Shown in pieces: positions 14,861 to 23,900 of a stretch of DNA of 64,000 nt. The notes under the pieces are model-generated. The model ran no database searches. It was given only the letters and a program-made list of their open reading frames with translations, and had not been told where the DNA came from. The DNA is from CAZRCZ01 sp964598765 (GTDB lineage: Bacteria; Sumerlaeota; Sumerlaeia; MVZB01; JAJFLK01). Each line of letters starts with the position of its first letter. Position 1 is the first letter of the stretch. Location of the stretch: contig CAZRCZ010000021.1 in the NCBI GenBank assembly GCA_964598765.1, positions 1 through 64,000 of the forward strand. The letters run 5' to 3'. Made by a program: the position numbers and the translations under genes.

Positions 14861-16267
14861 ATGTCGAAGGCATTGATCGGGTTTTGCCGGGTATTGTTGC
14901 GCCCTCCCCTTTGCGCTTGGGGAATTTCAGGGACTGGCTCGCGGGGGTTCGTCCCCGTGCCTGTCGCTCGAATTTCCCGCCGCCGCCATTGTCAATGGTG
15001 TATGGGCTGGTTGGCCGTAGCCGCGGCCATGCTGATGGTCGGCGCCTGCAGTTCCGCTCCGCGTCTCAGCCGGACCCCGAATATTCTCGTCAACGCCGCG
15101 ACCGATCCGTTCCGATGGGCAATGGAAGAACCCAAGACCAACAGGGTTGACGTCCTGTATGTGACCGATCGGAATGCGCAGGACGACAAATCGGGCAACC
15201 GTGGCTACGGCTACACCCGCTCGCGTTCGCTTGCGTTTGGTTCCTCCGTGATTGAGATTGGGCGAAATCTCCCTTGGCAGAGCTTGATCGCGCAAAGCAC
15301 CACGCTACGGCGGTCGCTGTCTCTCCCGCTGTCGGTGAAATCGGTGAAGGAGGCGGGAAGGTTCCCCGAAACGCCCATTCTTATGGCGAAATCCGACAAA
15401 GGATTGCACGACGATCCCGAAGCCTTGCGTCAGCAAGAAGCCGCCGCCGACGCGCTCCGCCGCGAGGTCGTGGAGCGATTGACTCATACGAGCAGGAAGG
15501 AAGCCTACATTTTCGTTCATGGATATAATAATTCCTTCTCCGACGCCGCATTCACGATGGCGGAAGTTTGGCACTTTCTGGGCCATCAGGGAGTGCCGAT
15601 TGCCTACACTTGGCCCGCGGGAGTCGGCGGGATGCGCGGTTACACCTATGATCGGGAATCTGGCGAATTCACGAATTATCACTTCAAGCAGTTTCTCAAA
15701 ATTCTCGCATCCACGCCGGGATTGGAGAAAATTCACCTCATCGCCCACAGCAGAGGGACGGACGTGACGACGACGGCGTTGCGCGAGCTTTTTCTGGAGG
15801 CGCGCGCCGCCGGCAACGACCCGAGGAAAGAGTTCAAAATCGAGAATTTGGTTCTGGCGGCTCCCGACATGGATTTCGACGTCGTCACCCAGCGGGTCAC
15901 CGCCGAGAAGGTTCAGAAAGACATCGGCCGAATCACCGTTTATGTTTCGGAATACGACCGGGCTTTGGGGATGTCCGATTGGTTTTTCATGGGAATCCGG
16001 CGGCTGGGACAATTGCGGCACACGGATCTCACCGATCAAATGCGAAAGAACATGAACACGACGGAGAACGTTGACGTGATCAACGTCACGGCGAAAACCG
16101 ATTTTATCGGTCACGCCTATTTCCACACCAATCCCTACGTCAGCGCCGATCTCGTCCTCGTCCTGCGCGACGACCTCGACGCCGGGGCGTCCAACGGCCG
16201 TCCCTTGAAGGAACTCGCCCCGCACTTTTGGGAACTCGCGACGGGCTACCCCGAAAGAAAAAAATAA
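14861..16267 (+). CDS. Alpha/beta-hydrolase lipoprotein, DUF900 family
   Basis: The fold is shown by the strand-turn EAYIFVHGYNNSF, which carries the oxyanion HGYN motif, and the nucleophile elbow LIAHSRGTD with Ser297. A late His in GHAYFHTNPYVS could complete the triad. DUF900 enzymes are esterase/lipase-like with unknown substrates. A lipobox (LMVGAC) followed by SSAPR shows export as a lipoprotein. The ATG at 14861 lies one base after the upstream stop, but it would place 47 residues before the lipoprotein signal. ATG 15002 gives a compact signal with Cys16 yet has no obvious ribosome binding site. The DNA of the extra segment contains a hairpin (CGGGG-GTTCGT-CCCCG), so it may be inserted repeat sequence. 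Confidence 0.8.
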   Translation: MSKALIGFCRVLLRPPLCAWGISGTGSRGFVPVPVARISRRRHCQWCMGWLAVAAAMLMVGACSSAPRLSRTPNILVNAATDPFRWAMEEPKTNRVDVLYVTDRNAQDDKSGNRGYGYTRSRSLAFGSSVIEIGRNLPWQSLIAQSTTLRRSLSLPLSVKSVKEAGRFPETPILMAKSDKGLHDDPEALRQQEAAADALRREVVERLTHTSRKEAYIFVHGYNNSFSDAAFTMAEVWHFLGHQGVPIAYTWPAGVGGMRGYTYDRESGEFTNYHFKQFLKILASTPGLEKIHLIAHSRGTDVTTTALRELFLEARAAGNDPRKEFKIENLVLAAPDMDFDVVTQRVTAEKVQKDIGRITVYVSEYDRALGMSDWFFMGIRRLGQLRHTDLTDQMRKNMNTTENVDVINVTAKTDFIGHAYFHTNPYVSADLVLVLRDDLDAGASNGRPLKELAPHFWELATGYPERKK

Positions 16268-16657
16268 AGCGGAGCAGGAATTGACGAACCGATTAATAAA
16301 AGGAAGATACTAAGCTTACCCCCGATGGTTGGACAGGATCGAGGGGAAAATAAGCTAGAGAGATAAACTGTCCCATCCTCAAAACTACAGCATTTCAGGG
16401 AAATACGCGTCCCTCCTCGGAGGGGGAGCCACCGGCTCGCCCCTACCCAGCCGGTTCACCCTCTTCTGTAGGTGCGACCCGGTGGGTCGTCCGATGACGC
16501 CGCGTCCGTTTCCGGAGGAAATTGCCTTCGACCGACCGGATACGCATTATCCTGAATTGCTTTAGGGTTGTGAGTCCGGGGTGTGAACCCAAAACACAAA
16601 CCAACGCCGCCGCATTGTAGGCGGTGGGTCAGTTCCAGTGATTCAATCAGATAAAGA
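16268..16657 (+). other. Intergenic stretch with short palindromes
   Basis: No gene is visible in these 390 bases. Two small perfect hairpins stand out: CCCTCC-TC-GGAGGG at 16411-16424 and CGACCC-GGT-GGGTCG at 16475-16489. Between them lies CACCGGCTCGCCCCTA (16430-16445), which recurs exactly at 20795-20810. This is typical of a small dispersed REP-like element. No T-tract follows either hairpin, so neither is a standard terminator. Confidence 0.55.
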
Positions 16658-16733
16658 TGGTGGAGCAGAAGGGAGTCGAACCCTCGACCTCCGCGTTGCG
16701 AACGCGGCGCTCTCCCAACTGAGCTACTGCCCC
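16658..16733 (-). tRNA. tRNA-Ala (anticodon CGC)
   Basis: The minus strand folds as a 76-base cloverleaf. The acceptor GGGGCAG pairs with CTGCTCC and includes the G3-U70 wobble that identifies alanine tRNAs. The anticodon stem CCGCG/CGCGG encloses the loop TTCGCAA, giving anticodon CGC. A T-arm with GGTTCGACTCC and an encoded 3' CCA complete it. Confidence 0.95.
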
Positions 16734-16813
16734 ACGGGTTGGACGTTCTTTTATACGGCTTTGTCGCCACTGAGGCAAGGGGAAGATTTTTGTCGCGGCG
16801 GTCGATTTCCTCG

Positions 16814-17827
16814 TCATCCCTCGCGCGGATTGAAGGAGGAAGCGGCTTGAAGCTTCTCAAAGAGCTTGCGCTCCTCGTCGGTCAGCGTCTTGGGAACTTG
16901 AATCATCACGCGAAGAATCAAATCCCCCTTCCCCGATCCCCCTTTGAGCGGATAACCTTTGCCCGCCAGACGCAATTTTTGTCCCGACCGAACACCGGCG
17001 GGCAATTTTAGTTCAAGTTTTCCCTCCAGCGTCGGGACGCTGATTTTGCCTCCCAACGCGGCTTCCCACGGCGCGACTTTCAGATCGGCGGAGAGATCGG
17101 CTCCGTCAAAACCGTAAACCGGATGAGGCGCGATCTTGATCCGCAGAAGCAAATCGCCGCTACCCGCGCCCCCTTTTCCCCCTTCTCCCTTGAGCCGGAT
17201 TTTTTGTCCGTCGTGAATGCCCGGAGGGATTCGAATATCGTAAGTCTTTTGCGAGTTCCGCAGATGACCGTGCGGTCCGGGCATGGGGAACGCCAGCGTG
17301 ACTTTCTTCGTCGTTCCTCGAAAAGCCTCTTCGAGCGAAATGCCCACCTCGCTTTCCAAATGAGCCGGTTCAGTCTCGTGCGCGCCGAATCCGCCCCCTC
17401 CCGCTTGCGCGAAGAAATCGTCGAATCCGGACCCTCCGGTTCCGCGCGCGCCCCCAAATCCACCCACGCCGCGCAGGAGATCGAAGAAGTCGGAGAAGCC
17501 CCCTCCCCCCGTCTGAAATTGGAACGTCGTTCCGCCCTGTCCCCGGCGCGTGTTGAACATCTGCTCCCACTCCGGCGGCGGAGTGAAATCCTGTCCCGAT
17601 TGCCAGTTCGATCCCAGCATGTCGTATTGCTTTTTTCGCTCCGTATCGCCGAGGACTTCGTAGGCTTCGTTGATTTCCTTGAATTTTTCCTCGGCCTTCT
17701 TGTCCCCCTTGGTTCGGTCGGGATGATATTTCTTGGCCAGATCACGGAACGATTTTTTGATCTCATCCGCGCTCGCCGACCGCGAGACCCCCAGCAATTT
17801 GTAGTAATCCTTGTATTTGACGCTCAT
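16814..17827 (-). CDS. cbpA: DnaJ-like co-chaperone without zinc finger (CbpA type)
   Basis: The J domain spans residues 5-70 with the HPD motif at 35-37, which stimulates the ATPase of Hsp70 (DnaK). A Gly/Phe-rich stretch (about 90-150) follows. The two C-terminal substrate-binding domains come next (about 160-330), with IRIPPGIHDGQKIRLKGEG and the paired LPAGVRSGQKLRLAGKG. No CxxCxGxG zinc-finger repeats lie between them, so this is the CbpA class rather than DnaJ proper. The length of 337 is slightly above the usual 300-310. The start is the only ATG before the J domain. The gene stands alone without dnaK or grpE nearby, which is common for CbpA-type proteins. Whether it should carry the E. 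coli symbol is a matter of convention. Confidence 0.9.
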   Translation of the reverse strand: MSVKYKDYYKLLGVSRSASADEIKKSFRDLAKKYHPDRTKGDKKAEEKFKEINEAYEVLGDTERKKQYDMLGSNWQSGQDFTPPPEWEQMFNTRRGQGGTTFQFQTGGGGFSDFFDLLRGVGGFGGARGTGGSGFDDFFAQAGGGGFGAHETEPAHLESEVGISLEEAFRGTTKKVTLAFPMPGPHGHLRNSQKTYDIRIPPGIHDGQKIRLKGEGGKGGAGSGDLLLRIKIAPHPVYGFDGADLSADLKVAPWEAALGGKISVPTLEGKLELKLPAGVRSGQKLRLAGKGYPLKGGSGKGDLILRVMIQVPKTLTDEERKLFEKLQAASSFNPREG

Positions 17828-17951
17828 CTTTCACCCGTTCCGAAATCGTCCGACACCGCGAACATATTTGGAATGATAACATATTTTCAAAGCGTTGACA
17901 CGTGCTAGAAGCCGGACATTTCTGCGTTGCGTTGACGCTAATTTGAAGAAG

Positions 17952-18971
17952 TTAGAGCTTAATGACGACGCGGTCATTGTGGAGCTTGCGGGCGACGGCG
18001 TAACATAAGAAATAGAAGACGGCGTATGCGGCCAGAGCCTTGAGGGAATCGCAATCGCGCGGCGGATATTTCTTGTTGGCGTTCATGAAAACAGACTGAA
18101 CGCAATACAGGACCAGCGCATTTTCTCCCAAGACGCTCAACTGCGGAAATCGAAATCCGCCCACGTCGCAAACCAGATAAAAGAATAAGAAGACGAGGAA
18201 ACTCAACCCCGTCGAGTAAACCGCATAAGGAGCCGTCATACCCTTCTGCGTGAAGAACCAAAATTCCTTAACGCCCGGCCACGGCGCGCAAAGAACCCAG
18301 CCCGCGACCGACAACCCAACGCCCCAAGCCAAGGAATGAACAATAATTTTCCGCGGGTTTTGCGTCGCCATGAAATCGCAAGCCAATGTCCCCATGAGCA
18401 GAGGGAACGCCCAAGAGAGGGGACCCAGAGGACCGCCATCCATGCTGTTGTTCATCAACCAGTTCCCGTAGCCCATCCGACTGAAGAGAAATTGAAAAAT
18501 TCCCATGCATCCGGCGGCGGCGGCGACGCGAACGGACGCGCTCCTTTCGATGACGGGAATCGCCAAAATTCCGGCGAATCCGATGTCCACGAGCGCGTCC
18601 CACCAGCCGACCTTGTATTCGGCGACGCCGTAAAAGCAAATGCCGAAAATCGTCAACCCGACGTAACGCCGAAGCGCAATCCATCGCGCGCGCCAAATTC
18701 CCATTTTTCTCAGGTTGCGGAGAAACGAGAGGCGAAATCCCATTCCGACGACGAACATGAAAAGAGGCGCAATCGTGTCGGCGTAGGACATGCTGTCCGA
18801 ATGATGCTTCAAGATTTCCGGCATGACGCGGAAATCGCCGAGATAATTGACGAGGATCATTCCGAAAATGGCGTAGCCGCGCAGTTGGTCGAGCGAGGCC
18901 AAGCGGACCGTGGCAGACGCGAGGTTTTTAAGCGGAACAGGCGGCAAAATTTGCGCGGGTTGATCGGGCAC
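17952..18971 (-). CDS. Multi-pass membrane acyltransferase-like protein (HGSNAT/DUF5009/DUF1624 type)
   Basis: The protein starts with SLDQLRGYAIFGMILVNYLG, the N-terminal helix typical of the heparan-alpha-glucosaminide N-acetyltransferase-like family (R-G hinge, then F-M-x-x-V-N). About ten hydrophobic segments follow over 339 residues, and DTIAPLFMFVVGMGFRLSF is a further family hallmark. Such proteins are thought to transfer acyl groups across the membrane to sugars; the acceptor here is unknown. The GTG at 18971 is the start because no in-frame ATG lies nearby upstream. The gene stands alone between the J protein and tRNA-Gly. Confidence 0.75.
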   Translation of the reverse strand: MPDQPAQILPPVPLKNLASATVRLASLDQLRGYAIFGMILVNYLGDFRVMPEILKHHSDSMSYADTIAPLFMFVVGMGFRLSFLRNLRKMGIWRARWIALRRYVGLTIFGICFYGVAEYKVGWWDALVDIGFAGILAIPVIERSASVRVAAAAGCMGIFQFLFSRMGYGNWLMNNSMDGGPLGPLSWAFPLLMGTLACDFMATQNPRKIIVHSLAWGVGLSVAGWVLCAPWPGVKEFWFFTQKGMTAPYAVYSTGLSFLVFLFFYLVCDVGGFRFPQLSVLGENALVLYCVQSVFMNANKKYPPRDCDSLKALAAYAVFYFLCYAVARKLHNDRVVIKL

Positions 18972-19126
18972 GGGAATTTTTAAGCCCTTTGCCGCGACGA
19001 TTTCAAGTCTTTGGTTGAAGGAATGAAATTGGATCGTGGATTGGATGATCCTTGGTGAGGCGCGAACTCATTGGATTTCCTTGTGACCGACGCTCACCTT
19101 TTGCTACGATTCACTCACGTCAACGA

Positions 19127-19202
19127 GCGGGAATAGCTCAGCTGGTAGAGCGCCAGCTTCCCAAGCTGGATGTCGCGGGTTCGATCCCCGTTTCCCGCTC
19201 CA
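19127..19202 (+). tRNA. tRNA-Gly (anticodon CCC)
   Basis: A 76-base cloverleaf has acceptor GCGGGAA paired with TTCCCGC. The anticodon stem CCAGC/GCTGG holds loop TTCCCAA, giving anticodon CCC. The T-arm is CGGGTTCGATCCCCG and a 3' CCA is encoded. The acquired-looking toxin-antitoxin segment begins about 95 bases downstream, but I find no second copy of the tRNA 3' end that would mark an integration. Confidence 0.95.
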
Positions 19203-19295
19203 ATCTTTTTCTCGCTCTCAAAAACCGCTTTTCATAGGGGAAATCAAAATTTTTGCTTGTTAACTGCGCTGTAACTGAGTTACATTAATTGCGCA

Positions 19296-19605
19296 ATGGG
19301 CCGGAAACGGGATCGCCCGCCCAAGCTCGCCGACCCCATGCCGACCGTGATCCAATGCGTCGAAGCGGGACGGTATCGTTACAGCCACCACGCCTTAACG
19401 CGATTAGAAGAACGACGCTTGACGCGGATGGAAATCAGGCAGGCTCTCCAAGCGGGGCATCACGTTCCCTGATACGATTCCTTCCAATGAGCGCCATTGG
19501 GCTTGGAACTACGCCGTTGAAGGACGAACCGCCGAGGAACGCAAATTGAGGATGATCGTCTCTTTCGATCCGACGACCCTCACGGTGATCGTCACGGCGT
19601 TTTAA
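19296..19605 (+). pseudogene. DUF4258-type toxin interrupted at CCC-TGA (broken or +1 frameshifted)
   Basis: Frame 0 from ATG 19296 encodes 58 residues containing YSHHALTRLEERRLTRMEI, the DUF4258 signature, and ends at TGA 19470-19472. Skipping one base there restores a reading frame that continues the family (DTIPSNERHWAWNYAVEG, then RMIVSFDPTTLTVIVTAF) to TAA 19603-19605, a total of 102 residues, the usual size. The break falls at GTT CCC TGA, where a proline tRNA on CCC could slip forward to CCT. That is the layout of known +1 shift sites, but ordinary decay or a sequencing error would look the same. DUF4258 proteins are toxin-like and usually sit before a helix-turn-helix gene, as here. 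Confidence 0.7.
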
Positions 19606-19633
19606 CCGAGCGGAATGAAAAGGATGGTCAACG

Positions 19634-20161
19634 ATGAAGCGCAAGATTCAAAAGAGGTTCATGGACCACGGACTCGGATTCCCCTTGGTTCTTGAGAACG
19701 TCCCAATGATGAAGGTTTTCGGGGAGTGGATACCCGACATCAACTACAACCCCCTTGAGGAAGCAATGGTTGAAGTCGTCGCCCAACAAACGGAACGCCT
19801 GACCGGAAATGAAATCCGATTCCTCCGGCTCCATTTCGGGATGCCCCTTGAGGCGCTCGCCAAGTTGTTCGCGGTCACGCGCCAAGCCTTGATGCGATGG
19901 GAAAAATTCGGCAAAAAGCCGACCGCCATGACTTGGGCGATTGAGAAGGATTTGCGCCTCTACGCGCTCGGTCGCATGGGCATCCGCCCGGCTCGGTTCA
20001 TGGAAGCCTATGAACGGCTTCGGGAACCGTGCAGGCAACGGAGTGAAGAGCCCTGTGGACAGACTGTGAAGCGGGCAACGATGCATATTATGCGGAAACC
20101 ATATAATATGCATTGCGCTGGCGCGAATGGACGTATGGCATTGAATCCATTGACGGTGTGA
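19634..20161 (+). CDS. Helix-turn-helix antitoxin partner of the DUF4258 gene
   Basis: The central part, about residues 56-115, is an XRE-like helix-turn-helix: LTGNEIRFLRLHFGMPLEAL followed by FAVTRQALMRWEKFG. Two-gene units of DUF4258 plus such a regulator (HigA or MqsA type) are well known; the regulator neutralises the toxin and represses the operon. The ATG follows AGGATGGTCAACG, and the toxin frame ends 28 bases upstream. After about residue 135 the sequence looks unlike an antitoxin, and the DNA there holds a perfect 11-base inverted repeat. The true C-terminus may therefore have been altered by an insertion. Confidence 0.75.
   Translation: MKRKIQKRFMDHGLGFPLVLENVPMMKVFGEWIPDINYNPLEEAMVEVVAQQTERLTGNEIRFLRLHFGMPLEALAKLFAVTRQALMRWEKFGKKPTAMTWAIEKDLRLYALGRMGIRPARFMEAYERLREPCRQRSEEPCGQTVKRATMHIMRKPYNMHCAGANGRMALNPLTV
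20081..20113. repeat. Perfect 11-base inverted repeat with 11-base spacer
   Basis: ATGCATATTAT (20081-20091) and ATAATATGCAT (20103-20113) are exact reverse complements around the spacer GCGGAAACCAT. The element is AT-rich in otherwise GC-rich DNA and lies inside the 3' part of the antitoxin frame. It contains TATAAT at 20102-20107 but no good -35 at the right distance. It could be an operator, a hairpin or the mark of a recombination event. Confidence 0.7.
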
Positions 20162-20242
20162 CAGAACAGAAGATGCGTGTGATCCGGAAACGAAATCCGA
20201 CAGCGGGTTTATCAGGATACTATATAAACAGAAGTTGGGTGC

Positions 20243-20659
20243 ATGGATATCTACGTGATGAGTGACGAAGAGCAAATCCGTGCGCTGGTGCAGACTTGGC
20301 AGTCTGCGACCAAGGCAGGTGACATCGAGACCGTGCTCAGTCTGATGACTGATGATGTTGTCTTTCTCGTCTCGGGTCGGCCACCCATGCACAAGGCAGA
20401 GTTTTCCGCCTTGTCCCATGTTCCTCCCGGTAGCACTCCCCCGAAGTTTGAGGGCAACTCGGAAATTCAAGAGGTGCAAGTGTCTGGCGATCTCGCGGTC
20501 ATTTGGACCAAGCTTGCCGTTAGCACTACGCCTCCCGGCGCGTCACAGCCTATTAATCGTGCTGGGTACACGCTCTCAGTGTTTCGTCGTGTCAGCGGCA
20601 AGTGGTTGCTCGCACGAGATGCCAACCTCCTATCCCTTGTGCAAAAGGCGCCTGCGTGA
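20243..20659 (+). CDS. SnoaL/DUF4440-like small protein (NTF2 fold)
   Basis: The 138 residues follow the NTF2-like pattern of SgcJ/EcaC and DUF4440 proteins. A first helix (EEQIRALVQTWQSATKAGD) leads into ETVLSLMTDDVVFL, then strands, and the protein ends with LSVFRRVSGKWLLARDAN. Family members bind small ligands or act as isomerases or cyclases; no substrate can be read here. ATG 20243 is used; ATG 20258 (MSDEEQ) is equally possible because neither has a strong ribosome binding site. Codon use is less GC-biased than in neighbours, and the gene lies next to the toxin-antitoxin remnant. Both suggest transfer, and genes of this type are common in mobile cassettes. Confidence 0.75.
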   Translation: MDIYVMSDEEQIRALVQTWQSATKAGDIETVLSLMTDDVVFLVSGRPPMHKAEFSALSHVPPGSTPPKFEGNSEIQEVQVSGDLAVIWTKLAVSTTPPGASQPINRAGYTLSVFRRVSGKWLLARDANLLSLVQKAPA

Positions 20660-20794
20660 CACCCAAGGCGAGCGGACGCCCACGAAGTATCCGGTTGCCC
20701 GCCGGGCGATTCGCTCCAAGGCGCAACGGGTCATGCCAAAGAGTCACGGTTTAGAGCAGTTGTGCAAATCACATGGCCTTCTTCCGGCGCGAGG

Positions 20795-20810
20795 CACCGG
20801 CTCGCCCCTA
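20795..20810. repeat. Short dispersed repeat shared with 16430-16445
   Basis: CACCGGCTCGCCCCTA occurs here and at 16430-16445, exact over 16 bases. The flanks differ, so this is likely the conserved core of a short intergenic element. The rest of 20660-20909 holds no gene. Confidence 0.5.
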
Positions 20811-20860
20811 AAGCTTGAAGAAAACCAAAAACGACCACTTCAGACGTGGGGTGGCAAAGC

Positions 20861-20885
20861 AGAGACGCCCCGGCGGGGCGTCTCT
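20861..20885. repeat. Perfect 11-bp hairpin between convergent genes
   Basis: AGAGACGCCCC, loop GGC, then GGGGCGTCTCT form an 11-bp perfect stem 25 bases before the end of the minus-strand gene 20910-24056. It separates that gene from the plus-strand SnoaL-like gene and may stop or protect transcripts. No T-run follows on either strand, so a classical intrinsic terminator is not supported. Confidence 0.6.
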
Positions 20886-20909
20886 ACAGAAGACGGTTTT
20901 CTTAAACCG

Positions 20910-23900
20910 TTAACCGATGACGCTCGCGCCGGTCGGGAAGGCCGAAGCCGTGCTCTTCTCCCTTGCCTCCGCCTCGGCTTGTCGCTCGTAGATATCCTCG
21001 ATCAGCCGTTTGGCCTGCGGGTGGTCCTCCGAGTAGGCCAGCGTGAAGACCAATTCCTCCTTGGCGAGGTCGTATTCCTGAATGAAGTAATAGACGTAGC
21101 CAAGGACGAAGTGGGCCTGATAATCGCGCGGATGATCCTCGACCCACTGTTCCAGCGCCTTGAGCTGATTGGTGAAGTCGTCGGGATCGCTGTATAGCTC
21201 GGTCATGTTGAACTTGACGCGGCCCCAATCCGGGATCAAGCCCATGCCGTCAATAATGTCGGCGTAGGCGGCGCGAAAATCGCCGATGGCGATGTAAGTT
21301 TGCGCGCGGGCGAAGAGAAGAAGCCCATCGTCCTTGTTCGACCGGATGGCCTCGTTGAACTCGGTGATCGCGCGGTAGTAGTTCTTGTCCGCGAAGTCGG
21401 CGTAGGCCGATTTCGCGGGGTGGTCCGCGCGATGCTCGAAGATGTCCATCGGCTCCGGCTCGTATTTGGCTTGGGTCTCGTAAACATAATCGGGAACGCC
21501 GCGATAATCATACGGACCGAGGTTCACGAAGAAAAAGAAGCTCTGCGGACGGCAGATCGCGTAGTAACTTCTCGGATAAATGTGCCAGACGTCATCCCAG
21601 TTGTAATATCCGCAACCATCATAGTAATTGTGTTGAGGAATTCCGCTGACATACCAACTCACGCCGTCATAGAGATGGCCGCAGGTCGCGGAATGGACGT
21701 GAACCTCCGGAAAATCGTGCCAGCAATCATCATAGAAGAAATGGCCGCAACCGGGGTAATGAATGTGCCAAACCGGGTAGTTGTGCCAGAATCCGCCATA
21801 GAAGTAATGTCCGCAACCGGCATGGTGGTGGTGATAGGAACCGCAATAGGAAAGCCAGCTTCCGCCCTCAAAATAATGCCCGCAACCGGGGCCGTGGATG
21901 TGGCTTCGGGGCCATGCGTGATAGACGCCGTCCCAATAATAGTTCCGGCTCCACCACGGAATTTCCCCTTGGGCGAAGTCGTTCCAGCAGTTGTTATAGA
22001 AGTAATGACCGCAACCGGGGCCGTGAACGTGCACGACGTTGAAATCCACGTCAATGTTGATGATGTTGTTCGTGATGAACGTGTTGTTGACGACGAGCTT
22101 CGGCCCGGTCCCGCTTGCAATGAAGGGAGAGCCGGAGGGAACGACGACTTTGCGGGGATCCACGAAGTTCCATTGTCCCGGCTTCTCCCGCGAGATCGCC
22201 AGCGTGGTCCCCCTCGCCGTCTCTCGGTGCTCTCGTTTCTCGTCGCGTCGAGCTTCCTTCCGCTCGCGCTCCATCCGGTCGCGTTGCTCTTTCTGCATCC
22301 GGTCGGCCATTTCGAGCATGTCGTGGCGTGTATGTTCGCGGCTTGTGTCCCTTGTTTCAATCGCCGCGCCCTTGTGGAGAGTATATTGGGATTTGGCTTC
22401 CTTGGGATCGGCCTTCAAAACTGTTTTGGCGCGACCGACATCATCATTTAATTTCTTTCCAAACGCCGCGTCCCCTTTCTTTTCCCATGCGCTGGGCGAG
22501 GGAGTCTTTGGACCCTTTTCGGTCTTTTCTTTGTCGTGTCCGGGAGGAGTAAATTCATGTCCGGGGGGCGTGCCTCCTTTGCCCGGAGGCGTCCCACCAT
22601 GCCCCGGAGGAGTGGTGTCATGCCCCGGCGGGACAAACTCGCGCCCCGACGGTCCGACTTCTTTTTTTCGACCCGGAGCCATGGATTCCCCTTTATCACG
22701 GCTGTCGCGGCTTGGCGGGGCTGATTCATCCTTCTTTTGGGATGGAGCGGTCTCGCGCCCGGAAGGTCCGGTCTCATCCTTCCCCTCCTTGGTTGGTCGG
22801 GCCGGCATCCGGCGCTCCCCATCTCCTCCGCGTGAATCGCGCCCTTTTTCTTGCTTCGGTTCGTCTTTCAGATCGCGTCCCGAGGCGCGACGCTCATCCG
22901 ATTGAACGCCTTCCCCTTTGGACTTGCCGCTTCCTCGTTCCTCCGACGTGCCCTTCCCGCGTTCGGACGGGCGAGTCGGCATTTGGGTTTTTTGTTGCTC
23001 CGGTCCCGTCCCCTTTCCTTCACGGGCATCCTTGGGCGCGGAAGGAGAGTCGGAAGGTTTCCCGGTTGAAGGCTTTTGTTCATCGCCTCTTCCTTTTTGG
23101 GAATCACGTCTGGAACCCGGGCGTTCCTCCCCTTTCGGAGATTCAGACTTGGATTTTTCCATTCCCCGACCCTCTTTGGGTCCGGATTGCGAGTCGGAAG
23201 GGCGTCCCGACGATGATTTTTGGTCCTCATCAACCTTGCCCTTGTCTTTCTTAGATTCGGGTTTGCCCTCTTGCTTCGGTTCCGGTTGATTCGATTTCGA
23301 TTTATCCCTTTCCGAGTCCTTATCCTTGGATCCGCGCGAAGATTTGGAGGAATCTTTTTGGTCCCGGCCTTCCCGCTTGGAAGGGGGTTGTTCGGACTTG
23401 GCCGGCGGCTGGTCGGACTTGGGGGGCTGAGACGGAGGCTCGTCGGCGGCCATCACCCAGCCGCGATGGGTAAAGGATTGATGGGACGAAGAAGGGGAAG
23501 AGGAAATCGCGCGTTCATGGGAGAGGCCAAAATAAGTCGGACGATCCGCCGATCTTGGGGAAGAGAATGGAATCGGATTTTGGCCGATGCCGTTCTCGTC
23601 GCGGTATCGCGATTGTCCGTAAGAATTGTAGGAATGAATCGAGGGTGTGTAAGTGAAATTTTCTCGCGAAGATTCCTGCGGACGGCTCTCGTGTGCGCGC
23701 GGCAGAACGTCAACGGAAGGCTGAGGAACGGACGGAACATAAACCGATGGCCCAGATGGAGCCGGAGCGGAGGGGCGACTCGGTTCGGGCATTGAGCTTG
23801 AGGAATAGCCGCCGGACGAAGATCCGCTACCCCAACTCGATCCCGAAGGGTAGGCATGGAAATAAGATGAACCGCCAGGTGAGCTTGACGAGGAGGAACG

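Noticed and set aside
20060..20130. Integron attC site around the 20081 inverted repeat
   Set aside because: No RYYYAAC/GTTRRRY core pair is found at the edges of the repeat and no integrase lies in the window.
20861..20885. Intrinsic terminator for the genes on either side
   Set aside because: The stem is perfect but there is no T-run after it on either strand.
19127..20910. tRNA-Gly as the attachment site of a genomic island
   Set aside because: The toxin segment is adjacent, but no second copy of the tRNA 3' end is present downstream and no integrase is visible.
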